Below are positions 1 through 6,036 of a DNA stretch of 24,791 nucleotides, in pieces; the first letter of the stretch is position 1, and the number at the start of each line of letters is the position of its first letter. Position numbers and translations under genes: made by a program. The stretch covers positions 1-24,791 of the forward strand of contig DGTJ01000088.1 in assembly GCA_002393725.1 (NCBI GenBank). Direction: 5' to 3'. Origin of the DNA: Prevotella sp. UBA4339. GTDB lineage: Bacteria > Bacteroidota > Bacteroidia > Bacteroidales > Bacteroidaceae. A model generated the notes under the pieces. It was not told the DNA's origin. It saw only the letters and a program-made list of their open reading frames with translations, and made no database searches.

Positions 1-59
1 TTGAATTTTTAACGAACTATTGATAACAAAAACATATATCAAAATAGGCAGAATTTATT

Positions 60-67
60 TAACTTTG
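60..67 (+). promoter_or_regulatory. Bacteroidota -7 promoter box (TAACTTTG)
   Basis: TAACTTTG matches the TAnnTTTG -7 element of the Bacteroidota housekeeping sigma factor. It sits 14 bp before the ATG at 82, so the transcript leader would be only about 10 nt. No clear TTTG -33 element is visible at the usual spacing. Confidence 0.55.
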
Positions 68-81
68 CAAAAAAATAATTT

Positions 82-327
82 ATGAAAAAGATTATTTTAT
101 TAATTGCTATTCTCTGTTGCACGAAATGTGTGGCGGAAATTAGAACAAACTCGCTCTGCTCCGACACGTGTAAAACAAAGAAAACCGACAGAAACAAGTC
201 GTTTTGTTCACCGAAACTAAAAGCAGATACACTACTGCTAAAGATTGGACCAAATGGTAATTCTCCCACTATCCCCGAAGAGAAATGGCCATCCAAGGCA
301 AAAGCTATACCTATTAGAAGAACTTAG
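82..327 (+). CDS. Small secreted hypothetical protein, possibly the broken 5' part of an RHS gene
   Basis: This is an 81-residue ORF starting just after a good -7 box. Residues 1-18 (MKKIILLIAILCCTKCVA) look like a signal peptide. The remainder is Lys/Thr/Ser-rich with several cysteines (C26, C30, C42) and I recognise no domain. The stop (TAG at 325-327) is followed in the same frame by an RHS-like fragment, so 82-615 may be the remains of one secreted RHS-type gene with a nonsense mutation and deletions. The DNA is AT-rich compared with the core genes downstream. Seen: signal peptide, shared frame, promoter. Inferred: relation to the RHS fragment. Confidence 0.45.
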   Translation: MKKIILLIAILCCTKCVAEIRTNSLCSDTCKTKKTDRNKSFCSPKLKADTLLLKIGPNGNSPTIPEEKWPSKAKAIPIRRT

Positions 328-333
328 TATATC

Positions 334-615
334 TTGGGAAATATTTCGTCAATCCAATATAATTTGCTAAATTTGCCGCAGAATATCGTCTACTCAACGG
401 GAAAGAGTGCGACATACACGTATGATGCGGCAGGAAGGAAGCTGCGCGTGGTGTACACGAATCCAGGCAGTACAACAGACTATTGCGGTAATATGGTATA
501 CGAAGGAGGAACACTGAATCAGATAGTGGTTGACGGCGGTTACATCACCTTCAACAGCTCGACACCTGTCTATCATTATTTTAATATAGTAATAGAGGAA
601 CATGGTTGGAAATAA
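334..615 (+). pseudogene. RHS/YD-repeat protein fragment, truncated at both ends
   Basis: The 93-residue translation contains typical Bacteroidales RHS-core sequence: an ISSIQYNLLNLPQ segment, a YTYDAAGRKLRVVYT YD-repeat and VDGGYITF...PVYHYF. In intact relatives this is followed by a DHLGN-type segment, the end of the core and a variable toxic tip. Here the similarity stops after VYHYF, near 582, and about ten unrelated residues lead to the stop at 613-615. The only start in the track is TTG at 334, in frame with the ORF at 82. RHS proteins are large polymorphic toxins or surface proteins, so this piece is a remnant. The abrupt end suggests a deletion joining RHS core to DNA before the lipoprotein at 617. 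Confidence 0.75.
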
Positions 616-616
616 A

Positions 617-1246
617 ATGCAATTGTTAGTAATTGCTCTTTTGTTTATTTGCGGATGCTCAAATAATGCAAAGAAAACAGCACTGGCTGAGTTTATCAGT
701 GTGACTGATTCGAGAGCATGCTCAGACACGTTCAATATCAACGAGTCCGGACGTAGGGTTCATTCAAGTCAGAGGCTTGTAGAATTGTGCTATTTAATAC
801 ACAATCATACTGATTATAAAATGTTCCTTCCTATACAGACATGGAGCGACAGTACCATAAAATCGCATATCGATGTCTTGTTAGTGGAGAAGACAGACAC
901 CATACATCCCCATTTTTATGTAAAAAAGAATCCCTACAACTCAAATTATATAAATGCTGGGGAATCCATGATGCTATTTGTGACAATTAGCCAATTCCCA
1001 AGATGGTGTAAAAAGGGAATAGATATTGACATGAGCATCGATTCGATTTTAGATAGAATCCATTTAAAGTATCTTAAAAGTTCTGAAGATAATAATAATG
1101 ATTTCAGAATTCAGGATGTTGAATTTGGTCGGTCGCCTCAATATTATTATGAGATACCACAAGACAAATCTATATTGACAGAAATTCATAAGGATAGGAT
1201 ATTAGTTCGACAAGCAATCAATAATAATTCTAAACAATACAAATAA
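617..1246 (+). CDS. Unrecognised lipoprotein
   Basis: I chose the ATG at 617 rather than the one at 602 because it places the signal peptide at the N-terminus: MQLLVIALLFICGC, with a lipobox ending in Cys14. The mature protein is about 195 residues, hydrophilic, rich in Asn, Asp and Ile, with a central HPHFYV...NAGESMMLFVTI stretch that may be beta-rich. I recognise no family. It follows an RHS remnant and is AT-rich like it. In polymorphic-toxin loci this position often holds an immunity or accessory protein, but nothing in the sequence proves that role here. The stop overlaps the next start (TAATG at 1244-1248), so it once led an operon with a gene that is now broken. Confidence 0.7.
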   Translation: MQLLVIALLFICGCSNNAKKTALAEFISVTDSRACSDTFNINESGRRVHSSQRLVELCYLIHNHTDYKMFLPIQTWSDSTIKSHIDVLLVEKTDTIHPHFYVKKNPYNSNYINAGESMMLFVTISQFPRWCKKGIDIDMSIDSILDRIHLKYLKSSEDNNNDFRIQDVEFGRSPQYYYEIPQDKSILTEIHKDRILVRQAINNNSKQYK

Positions 1247-1383
1247 TGAAAAAACTCTATTACTTGATATTTTTTGACGGTCAGCTGGCATACGACGCCA
1301 GGCCTGAGTACGAGTCTGACACCTTACCTTCAGACCGTGCGGCGGGAGTTACGGGTGACACCGGGGTCACCGTATTCTGGTAA
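1246..1383 (+). pseudogene. Truncated 5' end of a secreted-protein gene
   Basis: An ATG at 1246 overlaps the lipoprotein stop (TAATG), a typical translational-coupling arrangement. The first ten residues (MKKLYYLIFF) look like the start of a signal peptide. From about 1275 the sequence turns GC-rich and the frame reads unrelated residues to a stop at 1381-1383, giving only 45 residues. I read this as a real gene start cut off by a rearrangement. The remainder of the gene is not in the window. Confidence 0.5.
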
Positions 1384-1422
1384 GCCCTCGCGTACCGCGC
1401 ACGCATATACGCAGTACGCGAG
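1285..1422 (+). other. Run of four inverted repeats at a composition junction
   Basis: Four consecutive perfect stems are visible: CTGGC/GCCAG (1285-1289 with 1297-1301), GTCTGA/TCAGAC (1314-1319 with 1330-1335), GGTGAC/GTCACC (1354-1359 with 1366-1371) and CTCGCGTAC/GTACGCGAG (1387-1395 with 1414-1422). In addition GGGGTCAC (1363-1370) is inverted as GTGACCCC (1439-1446), and GTACGCGAG recurs at 1745-1753. The block lies between the truncated gene and a purine-rich leader (1456-1515) before a small HTH-like ORF. It could be a structured leader RNA, a mobile-element end or a recombination scar. Apart from the small ORF at 1516 and its 3' remnant I see no gene in 1384-1904. Confidence 0.5.
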
Positions 1423-1515
1423 AAGTCATACAGATATAGTGACCCCCGTGCCCCCCAAAGGAAGAAAAGGAGATAGAAAGGATGAATCAGAAGGAGATAA
1501 AAAGGAGAAAAGAGT

Positions 1516-1644
1516 ATGAAGGCAATGCCGAAACAACAATTGGCGGATGCAGCAGGAGTGAGCGTTAAGGTGCTGATGAGCTGGTGCCGAAGGTACGGCA
1601 GGGAACTGGCGAGGCACGTACCTCGACACCGACGACCCACGTAG
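1516..1644 (+). pseudogene. Small HTH-like ORF, truncated by a 23-bp repeat
   Basis: The ATG at 1516 follows a purine-rich leader with several AGGAG-like motifs. The first ~31 residues include QLADAAGVSVKVLMSWCRRY, which resembles a helix-turn-helix (an AAGVS turn, then a recognition-helix-like VKVLMSWCR). Residues after about 32 are encoded by the 23-bp tandem repeat and the frame stops at 1642-1644. Downstream, frame 1691-1774 reads a protein-like tail ending IKDAVREYADLQP before a TAA at 1772-1774. This may be the displaced 3' end of the same gene. Small HTH proteins of this kind occur in Bacteroidales accessory DNA. The DNA-binding role is inferred from the motif only. Confidence 0.5.
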
Positions 1645-1701
1645 CTCGAAGGGCTCGACCCACGTACCTCGGACACCGCGACCCACGTAGCTCGTCACAG
1701 C
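1610..1701 (+). repeat. 23-bp tandem repeat, four units
   Basis: Units start at 1610, 1633, 1656 and 1679, an exact 23-bp period. Units 2-4 share a 16-bp core CGACCCACGTASCTCG, where S is G, C, G. Unit 1 is a variant (CGAGGCACGTACCTCG). The last 7 bp of each unit vary. The array overlaps the 3' end of the HTH-like ORF. Because 23 is not a multiple of three, gain or loss of a unit changes its frame. The units are too short and too degenerate for a CRISPR array. Confidence 0.75.
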
Positions 1702-1819
1702 GCGCGCAAAGGCGCAGAAGGACTGTCCACGAATAAAAGACGCGGTACGCGAGTATGCCGACCTGCAGCCGTAATAAAAAAGGTGATACTTCAGAAAGGT
1801 GATTTTTTCAGGAAATTCA

Positions 1820-1849
1820 TTGCCGTTTCGAGGTTTTTTAGTAAATTTG
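1820..1849 (+). promoter_or_regulatory. Promoter of the lipoprotein gene at 1905
   Basis: TTG at 1820-1822 and TAAATTTG at 1842-1849 are separated by 19 bp, matching the Bacteroidota -33/-7 architecture. The leader to the ATG would be about 50 nt. Confidence 0.6.
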
Positions 1850-1904
1850 CATCCGACAACTGTTACTTCATCAAAAAATTCAACTACATTAAAAATATCC
1901 AATC

Positions 1905-3341
1905 ATGATCAGACAACGACTACTATGGATGCTCACCGCCATCCTCATCTGCGGCTCATCTGCCACGATGCTGACATCGTGCAACCAGAGCGACAACCCT
2001 GTAGGGGAGTTCACCAACCCACTCGGAGAATCCGTCTACGGCACATGGTTCGCCATGCAGGAACTTGGCGGCCCAATCAACGGCATCACATGCAAATACG
2101 TAGGACAGGCAGCGGAGTTCTATGAAGACGGTTCCGGAGTGTGGTACTTCTTCATGCTCAACGACGTGCACGACCCCGTCTACCTCGCCGGCAGCAGGAC
2201 AAAGGCCTACGGCAAGTTCCACTACCAGGCGGATGAAGACGGCACCATCACCATACGCCTCGACATAGACCAGGCAAACCAGTTATGGACGATGAGACTG
2301 CACGACGGCAAGATCACTGCCCCGCTGACACCTGACGTGATGAGGTCGGCAGACGCCTACCGCGCCAGGACACGGGGAGGCGAGACGGAGACCATCACCC
2401 TGCTGCCTGCCACCGCCGAGGAAAGTAGTCTCGTGAACAAGATTGCGGAAACAGCCGACGCTACTGCTCTCCTGAACATCAAACTGGCAGACGCTGAAGG
2501 CAAGCCCATCAATGCATCTTCAGTGATAATAGCTGCCAACGGAGCACGGTATACCTTCAACATGGGCGTGCCAACAAGCGAGTACCAACTAAGCTTGGTA
2601 GGCATAGACGGCAAGACGCTGCAGGTGGCTGCCACAAACGGAACAGACACATACGTATGCACACAGACAGGGGTGGCTTTCAAGGCAGGAGAGACTTACT
2701 CACTGGACCTGAAGCTGACGAAGGTAGAGACCGTACAACTATGGGAGGGCGGACCGAAGTTCGCATCACTCAACATCGGGGCGAACAGCGAGACCGAGAC
2801 AGGACTGTCGTACGCCTGGGGCGCCGTCACCGACAACAGGCAGCTCGGACTGTGGTACCACTGGCCCTACGCACCGTACTACAATGGCAGCACGGACGGC
2901 AAGCAGCAGGCGTGGACAAAGTACAACGGCACCGACCACGACACTCTGCTGCCTGAGGACGATGCTGCGACAGCCAACTGGGGCGCGCCCTGGCGACTGC
3001 CTACGGTAGAGGAGGCAGAGAGGCTGACCGACCCCAGATACTGCACCGCACAATGGTATGACGACTACAATGGCTCGGGCAGGGCTGGCATGCTCGTCAC
3101 CGGAGCGACAGGCGGATATACGGACAAGTCGGTGTTCTTCGCTGCGGGAGGCGGATACAGCAAAGGCAGCGTGGTCTTCGACAAGCAATGCGACTACTGG
3201 GCGTCGAAGCTGCACCTGACGAACGCGGCATACTGGAATGCCAGCTTCTTCTGGATGGACGGATGGGGAGGCACGCCGCAGGCAGGCATCAGCTACGGCC
3301 TGCGCTGCAACGGAAGGTCAGTACGCCCCGTGAGGGATTAG
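1905..3341 (+). CDS. Outer-membrane lipoprotein with lipocalin-like and Fibrobacter-major-paralogue (FISUMP)-type domains
   Basis: This is a 478-residue protein with a lipoprotein signal peptide ending in LTSC (Cys26), so it is probably anchored to the outer membrane. Residues ~44-130 (VYGTWF...AEFYEDGSGVWYF...TITIRLD) resemble the lipocalin-like fold common in Prevotella lipoproteins. Residues ~280-478 have the FISUMP layout: a GPKFASLNIGA opening, SYAWGAV, an acidic LLPEDDAA loop, the WGAPWRLPTVEEAERL signature, several aromatic/Gly segments and a final GLRCNGRSVRPV. That domain has a C-type-lectin-like fold and probably binds a ligand or surface partner. No enzyme motif is visible. It has its own promoter and is monocistronic, ending at a hairpin terminator. 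The domain type is fairly sure, the ligand unknown. Confidence 0.8.
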   Translation: MIRQRLLWMLTAILICGSSATMLTSCNQSDNPVGEFTNPLGESVYGTWFAMQELGGPINGITCKYVGQAAEFYEDGSGVWYFFMLNDVHDPVYLAGSRTKAYGKFHYQADEDGTITIRLDIDQANQLWTMRLHDGKITAPLTPDVMRSADAYRARTRGGETETITLLPATAEESSLVNKIAETADATALLNIKLADAEGKPINASSVIIAANGARYTFNMGVPTSEYQLSLVGIDGKTLQVAATNGTDTYVCTQTGVAFKAGETYSLDLKLTKVETVQLWEGGPKFASLNIGANSETETGLSYAWGAVTDNRQLGLWYHWPYAPYYNGSTDGKQQAWTKYNGTDHDTLLPEDDAATANWGAPWRLPTVEEAERLTDPRYCTAQWYDDYNGSGRAGMLVTGATGGYTDKSVFFAAGGGYSKGSVVFDKQCDYWASKLHLTNAAYWNASFFWMDGWGGTPQAGISYGLRCNGRSVRPVRD

Positions 3342-3392
3342 TGCCGGCTGTCACGCCCCTGGGATATCACGCTCACAGGCATGCTACAAACA

Positions 3393-3422
3393 ACGACCCC
3401 CGCTCTGCCGAACGGGGGTCGT
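3393..3422. terminator. Hairpin terminator between convergent genes
   Basis: A perfect 10-bp stem, ACGACCCCCG (3393-3402) with CGGGGGTCGT (3413-3422), has a 10-nt loop. It lies between the convergent lipoprotein gene (+) and the GH94 gene (-). The T-run on either side is weak, so it may act as a bidirectional but imperfect terminator. Confidence 0.75.
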
Positions 3423-3442
3423 ATCTATTATATCAGTATCTT

Positions 3443-5896
3443 CTACATCGTCACTTCCACTACGTGCCTGCCTGAGGAGTAGGGTATCAGCGTGCCGTCG
3501 AGGGGCTTGCCGTCGAGAGTGACTGTCTTTACTCCCTTCTGCCGGCCGTTAGGATGGATGGTGATCTCGTATTCTGCCTCGCGGAACTTACGACTGACGG
3601 TGTAGTCGGAAGCCGTCTCGGGCAGACAAGGATCGATGCGGATACCGTCGTAGTCGGGCTTGATGCCGAGGATGAACTCAGAGACGGTGTACCACATCCA
3701 TGCAGCAGTGCCCGTGAGCCATGAGTTCTTACCCTCACCCGGACGGAAGGCATCCTTACCAGCCACCATCTGACAGTTGACGTATGGCTCCACCTTGTGC
3801 AGAGTCTGGTATTTCTCCTCAACATACGACGGGAGAATCTTTGCGTAGTGGCTCCAGGCATCGTTGCCGCGACCAGCGAGGCACTCTCCGATGATCACCC
3901 AGGGATTGTTGTGGCAGAAGATACCGGCATTCTCCTTATAGCCCTCGGGATAAGAGGATATCTCACCGTATTCGTAGATATACTTGCTGAAGGCAGGGTT
4001 GTTGAGCACCATACCGTGCTCGCACTCGAGGTATTTCTTGCAGGAGTCGAGGCTCTTTGCCACAAGTCCTTCCTCTGCCCCTATCTCTGCCATAGTGCAC
4101 CAGCCCTGCGACTCGATGAAGATCTTTGCCTCGTCGCACTCGTTGGAGCCGATCTTGCGGCCGTAGAAGTCGTAGGCGCGGAGATACCACTCACCGTCCC
4201 ATCCGTGCTTCTTCACGGCATCAGTCATTGCGTCGACGGCCTTCTGCATGCGCTCTGCCTCAGCGTCCTTGCCTATCTTACGGCATAGGGCTACGTAGTC
4301 TTTTCCTGTCACCACGAAGAGTCCTGCAATCATCAGCGACTCTGCCTTGGTACCCTCCGACACGTTCTCTGTGGTCTGGAAACTCTCATTGGGATCCCAT
4401 GAGAAGCAGTTGAGGTTGAGACAGTCGTTCCAGTCGGCACGCCCGATGAGCGGCAGCTTGTGAGGCCCGAGGTTCTTGATGACATGATCCATCGAGATCT
4501 TCAGGTGCTCGAAAAGTGTTACCTCAGAGCCTGGCTCATTGTCGAACGGCACCATCTCGTCGAGGATGGAGAAGTCGCCCGTCTCCTTGATATATGCCAC
4601 TGTGCCGAAGATGAGCCAGCAGGGGTCGTCGTTGAAGCCCCCGCCGATGTCATTGTTGCCCCGCTTGGTGAGTGGCTGATACTGGTGATAGCATCCTCCG
4701 TCGGGGAACTGCGTAGAAGCGATGTCGATGATGCGCTGACGTGCGCGCGGGGGTATCTGGTGTACGAAGCCCACGAGGTCCTGATTAGAGTCGCGGAAGC
4801 CCATGCCCCTGCCTACTCCACTCTCGAAGAACGATGCGGAGCGGGAGAAGCAGAAGGTGACCATGCACTGGTACTGGTTCCAGATGTTCACCATGCGGTC
4901 GAGTTTGTCGTTGCCGGTCTTGACCTTATATATATTAAGCAGTGCATCCCAGTACTCGCACAGTTCGGCGAAGGCACGGTCTACCTTCTCCGTGGTGTCG
5001 AGTTCGGAGATGAGTGCATGAGCCTTCTTCTTGTTGATGACCTGCGGAGCCTCGAACTTCTCGTCCTGCTCGTTCTCGATGTAACCCAGCAGGAATACGA
5101 AGTCCTTGCTCTCGCCGGGCTGCAGCTCCACCTCGATATAATGTGATGCTATAGGGCTCCATCCGTGAGCATGCGAGTTGCGGGGCTTGCCTTCCATCAC
5201 TGCCTGAGGGTCGGCAAACTCGTTGTAGAGTCCCACGAATGTCTCTCGGTCGGTGTCATATCCCTGAATCTCCGTGTTCACATGATAGAAAGCATAGTGA
5301 TTGCGGCGCTCGCGATATTCGGTCTTGTGATATATGGTGCTGCCCTCGATCTCTACTTCGCCTGTAGAGAAGTTGCGCTGGAAGTTCTCCATATCAGTAG
5401 CAGCATTCCAGAGGCACCACTCCTCGAACGAGAAGAGCTTCAGTTTCTTTACCTCCTGCGACTCGTTCTTCAGTGTGAGCTTCTGCACCTCAGCCCACTT
5501 CTTCAGGGGCACGAAGAAGAGCACGCTTGCCTCAACACCATTCTTCCTGCCGGTGATGCGGGTGTAGCTCATGCCGTGACGGCACTCATAGAAGTCGAGT
5601 GGAGTCTTGCAGGGCTTCCATCCCGGATTCCACACTATTGGCTTGCCAGCCTGCTCGTCCACGATGTAGAAATAGCGCCCTCCATTGTCCATCGGAACAT
5701 TGTTGTAACGATAGCGTGTGATACGGCGGAACTTGGCATCCTTGTAGAAAGAGTATCCGCCAGCGGTGTTGCTGATTAGTGAGAAGAAATCCTCATTGCC
5801 CAGATAGTTGATCCAGGGCCACGGTGTCTGCGGGTCTGTGATGACATACTCGCGATGCTGGTCGTCAAAATGACCATAGCGTTTCTGCTGTTCCAT
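3443..5896 (-). CDS. Cellobiose phosphorylase-like GH94 enzyme
   Basis: The 817-residue protein has the usual length for GH94 and no signal peptide, so it is cytosolic. Family members split a beta-linked disaccharide with phosphate, giving glucose 1-phosphate and a free sugar, which saves ATP. N-terminal RYGHFDDQHREYVIT...NYLG and GGYSFYKDAKFRRITRYR are typical. The catalytic centre is visible: GFRDSNQD (367-373) for subsite -1 and RADWNDCLNLN (486-496) with the likely acid Asp491. EYGEISSYPEGYKENAG (642-658) and NSWLTGTAAW (724-733) are the C-terminal substrate/phosphate-site segments. GNNDIGGGFNDDPCWLI and the full NDCLNLNCFS favour cellobiose phosphorylase over chitobiose phosphorylase, but substrate cannot be fixed from sequence alone. 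It is transcribed singly from its own promoter. It likely handles cello-oligosaccharides imported after fibre breakdown. Confidence 0.92.
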   Translation of the reverse strand: MEQQKRYGHFDDQHREYVITDPQTPWPWINYLGNEDFFSLISNTAGGYSFYKDAKFRRITRYRYNNVPMDNGGRYFYIVDEQAGKPIVWNPGWKPCKTPLDFYECRHGMSYTRITGRKNGVEASVLFFVPLKKWAEVQKLTLKNESQEVKKLKLFSFEEWCLWNAATDMENFQRNFSTGEVEIEGSTIYHKTEYRERRNHYAFYHVNTEIQGYDTDRETFVGLYNEFADPQAVMEGKPRNSHAHGWSPIASHYIEVELQPGESKDFVFLLGYIENEQDEKFEAPQVINKKKAHALISELDTTEKVDRAFAELCEYWDALLNIYKVKTGNDKLDRMVNIWNQYQCMVTFCFSRSASFFESGVGRGMGFRDSNQDLVGFVHQIPPRARQRIIDIASTQFPDGGCYHQYQPLTKRGNNDIGGGFNDDPCWLIFGTVAYIKETGDFSILDEMVPFDNEPGSEVTLFEHLKISMDHVIKNLGPHKLPLIGRADWNDCLNLNCFSWDPNESFQTTENVSEGTKAESLMIAGLFVVTGKDYVALCRKIGKDAEAERMQKAVDAMTDAVKKHGWDGEWYLRAYDFYGRKIGSNECDEAKIFIESQGWCTMAEIGAEEGLVAKSLDSCKKYLECEHGMVLNNPAFSKYIYEYGEISSYPEGYKENAGIFCHNNPWVIIGECLAGRGNDAWSHYAKILPSYVEEKYQTLHKVEPYVNCQMVAGKDAFRPGEGKNSWLTGTAAWMWYTVSEFILGIKPDYDGIRIDPCLPETASDYTVSRKFREAEYEITIHPNGRQKGVKTVTLDGKPLDGTLIPYSSGRHVVEVTM

Positions 5897-5934
5897 AAAT
5901 ATCCGATTGCTTTAATTTATTTATTTCCTGCTTG

Positions 5935-5966
5935 CAAAGTTACTAACATATTCCCGAACAGCCAAA
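5935..5966 (-). promoter_or_regulatory. Promoter of the GH94 gene
   Basis: Read on the minus strand, TTTG (5966-5963) and TAACTTTG (5942-5935) are 20 bp apart, an excellent match to the Bacteroidota promoter. The leader to the start codon at 5896 is about 30 nt. I see no operator repeat. Confidence 0.75.
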
Positions 5967-6036
5967 CAAATCTCCAAAAGATTCTGGCTGCCTTTAGCTC
6001 TAAAACGAAATAGTATTATGTTTTGATAAAATATTA

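Noticed and set aside
1610..1701. CRISPR array
   Set aside because: The period is 23 bp with only 7 variable bases per unit, there are no spacer-length gaps and no cas genes.
1281..1902. Minus-strand ORFs of 131 and 158 codons across the GC-rich block
   Set aside because: They read through the repeats and hairpins, show no recognisable domain, and overlap the promoter and small plus-strand ORF.
5960..5989. Hairpin AGCCA...TGGCT as terminator of the acetyl-CoA synthetase gene
   Set aside because: The stem has an internal loop, no T-run follows on the minus strand, and it overlaps the -33 box of the GH94 promoter.
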